From an archaeon (lineage in GTDB: Archaea; Iainarchaeota; Iainarchaeia; CSSED10-239): a DNA stretch of 64,000 nucleotides. The stretch is from contig JAKQTP010000138.1 in NCBI GenBank assembly GCA_029563035.1, forward strand, positions 124,001 through 188,000. Direction: 5' to 3'. The notes under the pieces are model-generated. The model did no database searches, was not told the DNA's origin, and was given only the letters and a program-made list of their open reading frames with translations. The translations under genes were made by a program, and so were the position numbers. This document shows, in pieces, positions 34,303 through 42,854 of this stretch (its first letter is position 1; every line of letters starts with the position of its first letter).

Positions 34303-35040
34303 ATGTTTTACATAATCGGAGTTGGATTAAAACCTAAACAACTTACTCTTGAAGCAATGGATTGTATAAGAAACTGCACAGAAGTGTATATTGATAACTA
34401 CACCAATATCTTCTCACAAGGAGACCTAAAAGAACTAGAAGAGATAATAGAAAAGAAAATAATGCAACTGAACAGAACGGAACTGGAACAGGAAAAAAAA
34501 TATCTTAAAGATGGCTCCTGTCTTCTTGTTATTGGCAACCCATTATCAGCAACCACTCATTTTACATTGATTGAAGAAGCAAAAAAGAAAAAGATAGATA
34601 TTAAAATAATTGCAGGTATTTCTATCTTTAACTATAGAGGCATTTCTGGACTATTTGAGTATAAGTTTGGAAAGACTACAAGCATTGTCTATCCAGATGG
34701 CAACTACAGGCCTACTAGCTTTTATGATTGTATAATTGAAAATCTAAAGAACAATGCACATACTCTTTGCCTTCTTGATATTAAGACTGACAAAAAAAAG
34801 TTTATGAGTATTTTTGAGGCTTGCCAGATACTTGAAGAAATTGACAATGAAAAAGATAAGAAACTAAAAGATGTAGTGTGTGTTGGACTTTGTGGAGTTG
34901 CAGGAATTGATCAAGAAATCATTACTTTTGACTTTTTGGAATACAAGAAAATAAAATGCAAAAGCTTTCCACAAAGCTTAATAATCTGTGCAACATTAAA
35001 TGATATTGAAAGAGATGGAATAAATGAATACAGATGTTAA
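34303..35040 (+). CDS. dphB: Diphthine synthase DphB
   Basis: The 245-residue protein has the tetrapyrrole-methylase fold, starting MFYIIGVGLKPKQLTLEAMDCIRNC, with a LLVIGNPLSATTHFTLIEEA loop for SAM and ISIFNYRGISGLFEYKFG later. It methylates the intermediate made by Dph2 (2062) to diphthine on EF-2. Length and order match archaeal DphB. It overlaps the DUF357 gene by 17 nt. Confidence 0.95.
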   Translation: MFYIIGVGLKPKQLTLEAMDCIRNCTEVYIDNYTNIFSQGDLKELEEIIEKKIMQLNRTELEQEKKYLKDGSCLLVIGNPLSATTHFTLIEEAKKKKIDIKIIAGISIFNYRGISGLFEYKFGKTTSIVYPDGNYRPTSFYDCIIENLKNNAHTLCLLDIKTDKKKFMSIFEACQILEEIDNEKDKKLKDVVCVGLCGVAGIDQEIITFDFLEYKKIKCKSFPQSLIICATLNDIERDGINEYRC

Positions 35041-35311
35041 AGAATATTGTATAAAGTATAGAGGATTACTTGAAAAAGCATTAGCAACTATAAAAATAAA
35101 TATAGAAAACGAGTCCTTCCTTAAAGATATGGCAGATAACTACCTAGAGATGGCAAACAACTATCTTAAGGATGGAATGGTATTAGAAGAAAAAGGCGAC
35201 TTTACAAGGGCACTAGCCTCTTATTCTTATGCTTATGGCTGGATCGATGCAGGTGTAAGAATTGGGTTGTTCTATGGTGTTGATAGAAATTTATTTACAT
35301 TATATAAATAA
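35024..35311 (+). CDS. DUF357 family protein
   Basis: The 95-residue helical protein contains ADNYLEMANNYLKDGMVLEEKGDFTRALASYSYAYGWIDAGVRIGLF, which is the DUF357 pattern: two helices and an A-x-x-Y-x-x-x-W-x-D-A-G motif. The family is archaeal and of unknown function, often beside translation genes. The start overlaps the end of dphB by 17 nt, and endA follows after 15 nt. Confidence 0.88.
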   Translation: MNTDVKEYCIKYRGLLEKALATIKINIENESFLKDMADNYLEMANNYLKDGMVLEEKGDFTRALASYSYAYGWIDAGVRIGLFYGVDRNLFTLYK

Positions 35312-35326
35312 AAAAGAAAGAAAAAC

Positions 35327-35830
35327 ATGAAAGTAATAATAGAAAAAAATCGCGGGCTTGTAAAAGACAATAATCTAAAAAGCCAATTAACTCAGAAAGG
35401 CTTTGGCTTTAGAAAAGGCCTTGAGATTTACTTAGATCTTTTTGAATGCCTTTATTTTCTAGAAAAGAAGAAAATAACTATTGCTGATGAAAACAAGAAA
35501 GCAATAAGCCAAAAGGAATTAGAAAAAAAATGCAACAAAGAAATTTCAGACTTTTCAGAGAAATATCTTGTGTTTAAAGAACTAATGAATAAAGGCTATG
35601 TGGTAAAAGACGGAAACATCTTTGGATTTGATTTTAGAGTTTATAAAAAATCAAAGGCTGGCGAACACACTCATACAGAAATGGTTGTAGATGTTTTCAA
35701 AAACACAAAAATCTACACAAAGCAGATTATAAAATCAGAAAGGCTTGCAACAACCATAAACGCCAAATTTGTTATAGCCTTAGTTGATAAGGAAGAAAAG
35801 ATACAATTTTTAAAAATAGAAAAATTCTAA
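35327..35830 (+). CDS. endA: tRNA-splicing endonuclease EndA
   Basis: The 167-residue protein is the single-domain archaeal form. The catalytic triad is Tyr106 (FRVYKK), His in AGEHTHTEM (114/116) and Lys147 in TTINAKFVIAL. The length suits a homotetrameric enzyme, although split or heteromeric forms exist in some DPANN archaea. It removes introns from pre-tRNA and pre-rRNA at bulge-helix-bulge motifs. It ends 4 nt into the convergent pilin gene. Confidence 0.9.
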   Translation: MKVIIEKNRGLVKDNNLKSQLTQKGFGFRKGLEIYLDLFECLYFLEKKKITIADENKKAISQKELEKKCNKEISDFSEKYLVFKELMNKGYVVKDGNIFGFDFRVYKKSKAGEHTHTEMVVDVFKNTKIYTKQIIKSERLATTINAKFVIALVDKEEKIQFLKIEKF

Positions 35831-36276
35831 TTACAAGAAACTTTTGCAAAATAATTAACACATTGGGTGCTTCTTACTTCCACATCTATTGGTGTTGTAG
35901 CGGCATAGTGGTCAATTACTATCTTTTGAGAATCTAATCTATTAAAGGCTTGGCTATTGATGATGTTTTGATTATCATTATCTAGATTGCCTTCTGCATC
36001 AATTAGAATAAGATTAAGATTGTGGTCTTTCGAAAAATTAACCTTTCCTGAATTTACAATAATAAAAGAAAGAGTATTTGTTTGATCATTGTAATTACAA
36101 TTGTTTATTGTAATTCCTGCACCTAGGCATTTTCTGTCAATAGTGTTATCCACATCAGATGTGTTTCTATTTATAAAATTTTGACCCCAAGAAAGAAGTA
36201 TGACGACCAATATTAAAGCTAAAACAACTAAAAGTACAGTTGCAATTATTGGTGACACTCCTTTTTTGGAAATCAT
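35827..36276 (-). CDS. Archaeal type IV pilin, four-cysteine type (pilin 4)
   Basis: The protein starts MISKKGVSPIIATVLLVVLALILVVILLSW, the archaeal type IV pilin N-terminal domain (GVSPIIATVLLV) with cleavage after KKG. An ATG four codons upstream (36288) is also open, but the shorter leader fits the family. The outer domain carries four cysteines: KCLGAGITINNC (C-x9-C) and QCVNYFAKVSC (C-x8-C at the end). It is the last gene of the pilus operon and its end overlaps endA by 4 nt. It is probably a filament subunit. Confidence 0.85.
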   Translation of the reverse strand: MISKKGVSPIIATVLLVVLALILVVILLSWGQNFINRNTSDVDNTIDRKCLGAGITINNCNYNDQTNTLSFIIVNSGKVNFSKDHNLNLILIDAEGNLDNDNQNIINSQAFNRLDSQKIVIDHYAATTPIDVEVRSTQCVNYFAKVSCN

Positions 36277-36302
36277 AATTTTACACATTTTTATTTAAAC
36301 AA

Positions 36303-36764
36303 CTAGCAGTGTTTTAAATCTGCTGATGCGTTATTTGGGCAAGCTTTTGACCATACTTTTAAGGTAACTGAATCTGCAACGATGTTTGTACCTGAACAGG
36401 TTAATACTTGTTGTGCTCCAGGACCTAATGCTGCGGTCTGATTTAATGCACCGTTTAAGTTATTGTTTGTAATATTTCCATCCTCTAAAACACCACAAGT
36501 AAAATCATCTGCTGGAAAAGTAAATGTGTCACTTGTGTTTTTTATTAAAAAGGTGGTTGTTTTTGCTGAGCCATTCCAATCACAATTTGAAATTGCAATT
36601 GTTGCACCCATACAATTATCACTAGTTACACCACCAGCTTTATTTAAACCCTCGTTTGTAAAATTCTTACCCCAAGCAAGAACTATAACAACCAAAATAA
36701 CTGCAACTACGACTAAAAGAATTGTTGCAACTATTGGCTCTATTGCTTTTTTCTTAATATTCAT
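36303..36764 (-). CDS. Archaeal type IV pilin, four-cysteine type (pilin 3)
   Basis: The 153-residue protein starts MNIKKKAIEPIVATILLVVVAVILVVIVLAW, cleaved after KKA, with Glu in the helix. Four conserved cysteines are at NCMGATIAISNC (C-x9-C) and ACPNNASADLKHC (C-x10-C). Two further cysteines (TCGVLEDG, LTCSG) lie between. It is in a tandem of four pilin genes downstream of tadC. A gap of 62 nt and a T-rich stretch separate it from pilin 2. Confidence 0.85.
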   Translation of the reverse strand: MNIKKKAIEPIVATILLVVVAVILVVIVLAWGKNFTNEGLNKAGGVTSDNCMGATIAISNCDWNGSAKTTTFLIKNTSDTFTFPADDFTCGVLEDGNITNNNLNGALNQTAALGPGAQQVLTCSGTNIVADSVTLKVWSKACPNNASADLKHC

Positions 36765-36826
36765 TTTATTTCCTCCTAAATTAAATATTAAAATATTTAT
36801 ATTATTAATAAAAAGATATTTAAAGC

Positions 36827-37312
36827 TTATCTATGACAACCATAGTATGTTGTAGCAGCTAACGGACAATTTGTAGATCTTAAAGTTACATTTATCCATG
36901 CACCTGGTTCAGAAGTTAAAGACTGTGTTTCTGGTTTAATATTTGCAATAATTGTCTCACCTTCTTTTAGACCATTCCAAGTTAAACCAGAAGACAAAGT
37001 TATTTCTTTTTCCGCATCCATAACACCAGAATCATTATATATAGAAACTAACAGAGCATCAGAAGAATCAAAGATATATTGTGTGCTTGTATTTTTAATT
37101 ACCAAAACTACATTTCCATCATTATTAATAATACAATCGGCAATTTGAATAGTTGCTTTATCACATTCTTGATTTATCACTTCATTTGCTGAATTTAGAT
37201 TTGTTGTTGTAAAATTTCTACTCCAGGACAAGAGAATAATAATTAATGAAACAGAAACAAGAATTAATAAAATGCTAGTTATTAAAATACTAAGTGCCTT
37301 TAACTTTTTCAT
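36827..37312 (-). CDS. Pilin-like protein, four-cysteine type (pilin 2)
   Basis: The 161-residue protein starts MKKLKALSILITSILLILVSVSLIIILLSW. The signal is degenerate: after KA there is LSILITS, not SPIIAT. The four cysteines match the family here: ECDKATIQIADC (C-x9-C) and NCPLAATTYYGC (C-x9-C). It is probably a minor pilin, because the cleavage site and the helix are less canonical. It lies 14 nt downstream of pilin 1. Confidence 0.78.
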   Translation of the reverse strand: MKKLKALSILITSILLILVSVSLIIILLSWSRNFTTTNLNSANEVINQECDKATIQIADCIINNDGNVVLVIKNTSTQYIFDSSDALLVSIYNDSGVMDAEKEITLSSGLTWNGLKEGETIIANIKPETQSLTSEPGAWINVTLRSTNCPLAATTYYGCHR

Positions 37313-37326
37313 GAATAAAACCTATT

Positions 37327-37797
37327 TTAATCACAACTCATAGTCGTTGCTTTTCTTTCTGGGCAACGCTTAATAAACACATAAACCCTCTGTATTTTTC
37401 CAAGCCCATTAAGAGCATTTGGATCAGAAAGAACAGAACTGTTTACTGCCATTATGCCACCTTGAAAGTTTGAAGGAATGCTTGCTGTTTTAGACCTGTT
37501 ATCTATATCAACAACAGTAATTTCTATATTCTCATCTATATTTACACTTGAATAGTCACTTATAATAAGATTAATTCCAGTATCTGTATCATAAGAACAG
37601 CCTTCTTCTATAAACAAATTAATTGCAGAACATTCTATTCGTTGCTGTTGACCATCAGTAACACTTGATACAGTGTTGCTTGCATTATGAGATGCCCAAG
37701 AATATAAGATTCCTGCAAGAGCTAAAGATACAGCAACTAAAAGAATAGTTGCAATAAGTGGAGATATTCCCTTTTTTGTAATTTTTAATTTTAACAT
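37327..37797 (-). CDS. Archaeal type IV pilin, four-cysteine type (pilin 1)
   Basis: The 156-residue protein starts MLKLKITKKGISPLIATILLVAVSLALAGILYSW: the same archaeal pilin N-terminus (GISPLIATILLV) after KKG. Cysteines: ECSAINLFIEEGC (C-x10-C) and RCPERKATTMSC (C-x9-C). It is the first pilin after tadC, 46 nt downstream. Confidence 0.85.
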   Translation of the reverse strand: MLKLKITKKGISPLIATILLVAVSLALAGILYSWASHNASNTVSSVTDGQQQRIECSAINLFIEEGCSYDTDTGINLIISDYSSVNIDENIEITVVDIDNRSKTASIPSNFQGGIMAVNSSVLSDPNALNGLGKIQRVYVFIKRCPERKATTMSCD

Positions 37798-37843
37798 ATT
37801 TTTATCCTATTTATATTTATTTCATAATTTTTATAAATCTAAC

Positions 37844-38656
37844 TTATTTAATAAACAACATTGAAACTATCATGTAGATTGGAATGGAAATTACAAGTAA
37901 TATAATAGAATGTTTTATTCCTGCTATCGCATTACCTTCTGAAATTTTACCGATAATTGGACCTGCAAAACTTGCTTGAATAATCAAAAGATATAAGAAA
38001 TAGGAATTAAATGGAATTTCTTCTATTGGTGTGCCCGAAGTAGTTATGCTATTTGATTTTAACATTGGCAAGAATACAATCTGTATTGTTAAAATAATTG
38101 CAATAAATATAAAAAACATAAAATATGAAGAAAAAACTGTAGAAAAAGTTTTGGCCCTTCTTTCTTCTCCCATCTCATCAATTAATTTTACATAATTGGC
38201 TACCGCACTAAATATCTTAATTAGATTACCACCATGTTTCATAGTTTCTGCAATAACATTTGCAATCTTATTAAACATTGGACTATCTACTTCTGAAAAA
38301 ACTTCAACAAGTGAAGTTTCAAATGGCACACCTATTTTTATTTGAGCAGTTATTCTTCTAATATATGTGTTTAAGGCACCATAATCATGATCTGAAAGAA
38401 CCTCCATAGAAGTAACTATATTCATCCCACCTTGAAGAAGATTTTTAAGATCTCCTAAAAAAACAAATAGATTGGATTCTAGAGACTTAATTTTTTTAGT
38501 ATAAACTATTGAAGCAATACCTATTGCGATGATTGTTGGGAAAATACAAAATATAAAGAAATTTGTTCTAAGTAAAAGTATTCCAAGTATAAGTGAACCA
38601 ATTGCACCTTTTGCGGCTGCATCAAGTAAATATTCCATTCTTGGACTTAATTTCAT
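37844..38656 (-). CDS. Type II secretion F/TadC-like pilus platform protein
   Basis: The 270-residue membrane protein has hydrophobic segments near 15-50 and three more from about 165 to the end. In between lies a T2SF domain with ITAQIKIGVPFETSLVEVFSEVDSPMF and FNKIANVIAETMKHGGN. That motif pair is the TadB/TadC/FlaJ platform signature. FlaJ is usually one protein of about 550 residues; here its two halves are separate genes (this and the gene at 38668), as in bacterial TadB/TadC. It lies 11 nt after its partner gene. Confidence 0.82.
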   Translation of the reverse strand: MKLSPRMEYLLDAAAKGAIGSLILGILLLRTNFFIFCIFPTIIAIGIASIVYTKKIKSLESNLFVFLGDLKNLLQGGMNIVTSMEVLSDHDYGALNTYIRRITAQIKIGVPFETSLVEVFSEVDSPMFNKIANVIAETMKHGGNLIKIFSAVANYVKLIDEMGEERRAKTFSTVFSSYFMFFIFIAIILTIQIVFLPMLKSNSITTSGTPIEEIPFNSYFLYLLIIQASFAGPIIGKISEGNAIAGIKHSIILLVISIPIYMIVSMLFIK

Positions 38657-38667
38657 TTTTATTCCTC

Positions 38668-39549
38668 TTATGATATAAACTGCAAAATAATAATAAATAA
38701 AATATTAACTAATGGTACAAGGCCAAAAACCCCTATCACCAATAACGCTTCAACACTTAAGCCACCTAGCCCTCCACCACCTATCATGCCCAAGAGCATT
38801 ATTGCAGAAAACAAAAATAAAGGCCCAGCAATAACAATTGCAGAATATATGTCACCAAAGGTCTCTGCTTTTTTATTTTGATTATCAAGCATTAGCTTAT
38901 AAGTGAATTGAGCATGTTGTGCTTTTTTTTTCATAAACTCTGGTAAAGATCCCCCTGCCTCTATGTTAGATTTTAATTCCATTAAAAATTTCTTAAGCTC
39001 AGGAGAGGGAGTTTTATCACAAACATGTTCCATAGCTTGTGGTAAAGATAAGCCCAAACTTAAATATTTATTTATTTTTTCAAATTCTCTGCTGATATTA
39101 GGAGTTTCAGACTTCATTGTAGATGTGTGAAACATAGCTTCTGGTGGGGCTCCAGACTCTGCAACACTAGACATACTAAGTATTGCTAATGGTAAATTAT
39201 TTTTTATTTCTCCAACCTTTGTTCCGATTTTAATATATGGATTAACCAAAGCATAAATCAATATTATAAATACTGATGAAAAACCAACAATGAATAAAAC
39301 TTTAAGATATTCTGTATAATGAAAAGCAATCAATAATGCAGAAAATAAGATTACTAAAATCAAGGGAATAAATATTGCATAAAAAAAATATCTAGAGAGA
39401 TAAACCTCTGGTTCTTCAAGTATATCTGCTTGCATTAATTTTTCATCAAATTCTTTAGATCTTAAAAGATGAGCAATAGGTATAAATAATCTATATAAAC
39501 TTTTTAATTTTTTTTTTGATTTTACAACCTTGTCTTTTTTAGTACTCAT
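38668..39549 (-). CDS. Type II secretion F/TadB-like pilus platform protein
   Basis: The 293-residue membrane protein has the second T2SF module: IKNNLPLAILSMSSVAESGAPPEAMF, then EKINKYLSLGLSLPQAMEHVCDKTPSPELKKFLMELKSNIEAGGSLPEFM. The paired helices and GAPPEAMF motif are typical. Transmembrane segments are at about 55-105 and at the C-terminus. It is the first gene of the minus-strand pilus operon. The motor ATPase (TadA/FlaI) and prepilin peptidase that should accompany it are not in this window. Confidence 0.82.
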   Translation of the reverse strand: MSTKKDKVVKSKKKLKSLYRLFIPIAHLLRSKEFDEKLMQADILEEPEVYLSRYFFYAIFIPLILVILFSALLIAFHYTEYLKVLFIVGFSSVFIILIYALVNPYIKIGTKVGEIKNNLPLAILSMSSVAESGAPPEAMFHTSTMKSETPNISREFEKINKYLSLGLSLPQAMEHVCDKTPSPELKKFLMELKSNIEAGGSLPEFMKKKAQHAQFTYKLMLDNQNKKAETFGDIYSAIVIAGPLFLFSAIMLLGMIGGGGLGGLSVEALLVIGVFGLVPLVNILFIIILQFIS

Positions 39550-39657
39550 TTTTGATTTTCAATTATAGATAGAATTATCCTTATAAAATATATTTTTCTA
39601 AAATATTATATATATGTTTCTTTTATAAAGCTTTATTTTTAAGAAAACATACTAATA

Positions 39658-40764
39658 TTATGCAACAAACTCAACAACGTCTCTATCTTGAAGCACATAA
39701 TCCTTGGAAACGTTCTGCCCTGGAAATCTTGTACTGCCCCAGACTCTTGCACACCTTAGTTCTTTAGAAATTGATTTGTGTATTTGTTTTGCTGCAAATT
39801 TAACGGTTGTGCCTTTTTCCAAAACTAACGGATCTGATAAATCTGCTTTTTGCCCAGGCTTTTTTGTGTAGACAATTATTTTATTAACCATTTTAAAAAT
39901 TTTTTCTGTGATTTTTTTATCATCTTTGAAATCAAAGCATTTTATGTTTTTATAACTATGAACATTTATGTCTGTTTTGGAGAAAGGCATGATCACAAAA
40001 ATAGAGGGCATATATACTGCTCTTGGGTTAATCAACAACAATAAGTCATCAGTGGTTGTTTTTTGTCCAAGAATTACAGTGTGATTCCTATAGCCTGAAT
40101 CTTTTAAAAGAGAGATTGCCTGTTCTTTTGGAATTGCCAAGTTTTGTTCATTAAGAAAAGTTAAGCCCATATCTGAACTTTTACGCAATTCTATTTTTGG
40201 CTTTTGCTTTGTGACAAAGATGTCTTGAGACTCTAATAGAGTTATGAGCCTATCTCTTTGCTCCATCTCATTATTTGGGACAATAAAAACAATTGCATCA
40301 GCAGACCTTATAATAGAAAACAATTGATTTGCCATTTCTTTTGATTCAAGAAACGCAGGAATCTCAACTAATTGAATTAATGCGCCACCGTAATTTAATG
40401 TGCCAATCTCTGGCTTTGTAGTAGTAAAAGGATATGATGCAATTGCTGGCTTTGCATTTGTAAACTTTGTTAAGAACGTGCTTTTTCCTGAATTTGCAAA
40501 ACCGATAATTACTACTTGCCCAGCCCCTTCTTTTTTTATGCCTATTGAATGTCCTGTTTTTTTAAGAGCTGCTGCTCTTTTTTCCATTTTGTTTTTTAAA
40601 TCTGCAATTCTTTTACTTATGTCTCTACGAAGATTTTCAGAACCCTTGTGAGTTGGTGCAGACGAAAGCATACCTTGAAGAGCAATTAATTTCTCTTCAT
40701 CAGTTTTTGCTTCATCATATTTCTTTTGAGCTGCTACAAACTCATAACTTACATTTGCTGGCAT
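39658..40764 (-). CDS. DRG/OBG-family GTPase with C-terminal TGS domain
   Basis: The 368-residue protein has a basic helical N-terminus. The GTPase core has G1 VVIIGFANSGKSTF, a degenerate G3 (LVEIPAF) and a recognisable Switch I (SYPFTTTKPEIGTL). The last 60 residues are a TGS domain (KGTTVKFAAKQIHKSISKELRCARVWG). Archaeal DRG-like GTPases bind ribosomes. The G4 motif is not obvious (KQKPKIELRK region), so nucleotide preference cannot be judged. It lies 3 nt downstream of the methyltransferase gene. Confidence 0.9.
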   Translation of the reverse strand: MPANVSYEFVAAQKKYDEAKTDEEKLIALQGMLSSAPTHKGSENLRRDISKRIADLKNKMEKRAAALKKTGHSIGIKKEGAGQVVIIGFANSGKSTFLTKFTNAKPAIASYPFTTTKPEIGTLNYGGALIQLVEIPAFLESKEMANQLFSIIRSADAIVFIVPNNEMEQRDRLITLLESQDIFVTKQKPKIELRKSSDMGLTFLNEQNLAIPKEQAISLLKDSGYRNHTVILGQKTTTDDLLLLINPRAVYMPSIFVIMPFSKTDINVHSYKNIKCFDFKDDKKITEKIFKMVNKIIVYTKKPGQKADLSDPLVLEKGTTVKFAAKQIHKSISKELRCARVWGSTRFPGQNVSKDYVLQDRDVVEFVA

Positions 40765-40767
40765 AAT

Positions 40768-41454
40768 TTATTTTACCCTTTTAATTAATAAATATCCATC
40801 AGGTATTGTGTTATCTATACTTAAGCTTTTTTCATGACCTTTAATTTTTAAATATTTTATTATATTATTATGTGTCTCTTGTGATATTGCGGGACTTACT
40901 CTTGCAAAGCCACCTGGCTTTAACATACTTGCAAGCTTTAAAACCGCAATTTCTGGATTTCTAGTATGTTCTATCGGACCTAAATCAGAAAATATATAAT
41001 CGTATTTTCTAACAAATTTAAGATGATTGAAATGTTCAAAAAGATCCTTTTTTGAAAGTTTTTCTAGATTGGGATAATTTTCATTTCTCACAATCTTTTT
41101 TGCTTCTGTTGATAACTCATTTGTTATTCCAAAAACATCTATTTTTGGGAAACTTCCCTTTAATAGGTTGTTTAAAAACAAAACCTCCTGTCCTTCACCA
41201 GGCCCAAGAACCATGATTTTTGGTTGTTTTATTTCTTTTAAAACAGCAGTGTCTTTTCTAAGGAAAGATTCTGAATCAGGTCTTAATTTTTTGCCTTTAG
41301 ATATCCAGTTTTCTTTTCGCTCTTTTAACATTAGATCTACTAGACCTGTTGATTCTAATTTTCTTCTGCCTGTTTTTTTACCAATTATTGATTTATGCAC
41401 TTCAGATTTGCGCCTTAATTTTTGGCCACGATTTAATTTTTTAAATAATTTCAT
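40768..41454 (-). CDS. SAM-dependent methyltransferase, unknown substrate
   Basis: The 228-residue protein starts with a basic tail of about 60 residues. The Rossmann-like methyltransferase core follows: KIMVLGPGEGQEVLFLNNLL (motif I), DVFGITNEL and DYIFSDLGPIEHT (motif IV region), with MLKPGGFARVSP later. RNA methylation is suggested by the basic N-terminus and neighbours, but no family name is certain. Its start overlaps the end of the HemK-like gene by 4 nt. Confidence 0.82.
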   Translation of the reverse strand: MKLFKKLNRGQKLRRKSEVHKSIIGKKTGRRKLESTGLVDLMLKERKENWISKGKKLRPDSESFLRKDTAVLKEIKQPKIMVLGPGEGQEVLFLNNLLKGSFPKIDVFGITNELSTEAKKIVRNENYPNLEKLSKKDLFEHFNHLKFVRKYDYIFSDLGPIEHTRNPEIAVLKLASMLKPGGFARVSPAISQETHNNIIKYLKIKGHEKSLSIDNTIPDGYLLIKRVK

Positions 41455-42086
41455 AATTTATGCATGATTTTTAAAACAAATAATTCTTCAAAGAAAAGCT
41501 TTTTAGAATCTATGATTTGTGAATTTAATTTCAAATCAGAAAGCTTATCTATAATTTCAGAAACGCCATTAAGAGAAGAAACCAAAAGATAACAAACGCC
41601 CGTGTCTTTTAAGTGCCTTGGTAATTGCTCAATAAACAAATCAATTATTTCTCTGCCTTTCTCTCCTCCATTAACTGCCAAGTCATAGCCATTAATCTCA
41701 TCATCATCTTCACTTAAGATTTCTTCTGATGGCACATATGGTGGATTAAAAACAATTAAATCAAATTTTTTATTTTCGTCTATGGAGTCAAAAAGATTAG
41801 AATAGATTATTTTTTGTTTTTCAAGATTATATTTCTCTTTGACATTTAAAAGATAATCAATGACTATCGGGTTGATGTCTGTAGAAATCAGCTCATTTAC
41901 ATTATCATAAATCTCTAAGCTTAAAAAGCCATTTCCTGACCCTAGCTCTATTGCTAAATCAAAATGCTTATTTGATTTTATTATCTCTTCTTCTAAAACA
42001 GATATCATTAGGGTTGTATCATCATTAGGTAGATACACTCTTGCAGGAATATCCAAACTATATTGTTTAAAATTAAGTATAGTCAT
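41451..42086 (-). CDS. HemK2/Mtq2-type release factor glutamine methyltransferase
   Basis: The 211-residue protein has the methyltransferase motif I AIELGSGNGFLSL, DLIVFNPPYVPSEE with the NPPY motif that places the amide nitrogen of glutamine in the active site, and NGGEKGREII after it. Short length and absence of the N-terminal PrmC domain match archaeal/eukaryotic Mtq2. The expected substrate is the GGQ glutamine of aRF1 (prf1 at 11407). Only 9 nt separate its start from the divergent tatD start. Confidence 0.88.
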   Translation of the reverse strand: MTILNFKQYSLDIPARVYLPNDDTTLMISVLEEEIIKSNKHFDLAIELGSGNGFLSLEIYDNVNELISTDINPIVIDYLLNVKEKYNLEKQKIIYSNLFDSIDENKKFDLIVFNPPYVPSEEILSEDDDEINGYDLAVNGGEKGREIIDLFIEQLPRHLKDTGVCYLLVSSLNGVSEIIDKLSDLKLNSQIIDSKKLFFEELFVLKIMHKL

Positions 42087-42116
42087 ATAATATATATGGA
42101 GAATAAAGATTTAAAA
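42066..42116. promoter_or_regulatory. Interlocked divergent promoters of the HemK2-like and TatD genes
   Basis: The start codons are at 42086 (minus) and 42096 (plus). A TTTAAAATT element at 42066-42074 lies 26 nt upstream of the plus-strand ATG, inside the HemK2 coding region. A TTTAAAATT element at 42110-42118, which reads AATTTTAAA on the minus strand, lies about 27 nt upstream of the minus-strand ATG, inside the TatD coding region. Both fit leaderless archaeal initiation. Confidence 0.5.
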
Positions 42117-42842
42117 TTCATAGACATTCATTGTCATTATGAGGATTTGTCAAAAGAATATATAAAAGAAACATTCTCAAAAGAAAAAATGATTGCAATC
42201 GCAAACAATGTAGATTTAAACAGCTACAGAAAACTTGAAAGCCTAAGAAAAGAAAATATACCTGGACTTTACTTTGCATATGGGATATATCCTGATGTTG
42301 TTGTTAATGCGGGATTAGATAATTGTCTTGATTATCTTAAAATAATATTTGAAAATTCAAAAGATATTATTGCAATAGGAGAGATTGGCCTAGATTACAA
42401 GATAACAAAAGACCAAGAACTTAGAAAAAAGCAAAAAATGATTTTTGAAAAACAGCTAGATATTGCAAAATCTAGAAAATTGCCAGTAATTGTACATTCT
42501 AGATATGCAACAAAAGCTGTTCTTGATGTGCTTTCTGGATATTCTGGTTTTCCGGTGATACTTCATTGGTTTAGTGGCAACACTAATGAAATTCAAACAG
42601 CCCTTGATAGGGGATATTATCTAACAATTAGATTTAATAAACCAAGCATACCTAATATTAAAGAACATCTTGACCAAATATTTGTAGAGACAGATTTCCC
42701 AATACCTTATTCAGGAAAAGAAATTGAAATAACAGACATTAAAAAATCCTATGAGGTTTTGGCTAATGAAAATGATATTGATTTAGAGTTTTTAAAAGAA
42801 AAAATAAATAATAATTTTAATAAAGTTTTCTTTAAAAAATAA
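42096..42842 (+). CDS. TatD-family metal-dependent hydrolase
   Basis: From the ATG at 42096 the protein is about 248 residues. Motifs: FIDIHCHYED with the first metal histidines, IGEIGLDYKI, KLPVIVHSRYATK, FPVILHWFSGN, and FVETDFPIPYSG near the C-terminus. These match TatD metallo-hydrolases, which are 3'-5' DNases/exonucleases in bacteria and eukaryotes. An upstream in-frame start at 42063 would overlap the HemK2-like gene and lack a promoter, so 42096 is chosen. Confidence 0.9.
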   Translation: MENKDLKFIDIHCHYEDLSKEYIKETFSKEKMIAIANNVDLNSYRKLESLRKENIPGLYFAYGIYPDVVVNAGLDNCLDYLKIIFENSKDIIAIGEIGLDYKITKDQELRKKQKMIFEKQLDIAKSRKLPVIVHSRYATKAVLDVLSGYSGFPVILHWFSGNTNEIQTALDRGYYLTIRFNKPSIPNIKEHLDQIFVETDFPIPYSGKEIEITDIKKSYEVLANENDIDLEFLKEKINNNFNKVFFKK

Positions 42843-42854
42843 ATGTGAAAATAA

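Noticed and set aside
35827..39549. Archaellum (flagellum) operon
   Set aside because: The pilins and platform proteins match archaellum-like genes in general style, but no archaellin, FlaH, FlaI or other archaellum genes are present. A type IV pilus is the better reading.
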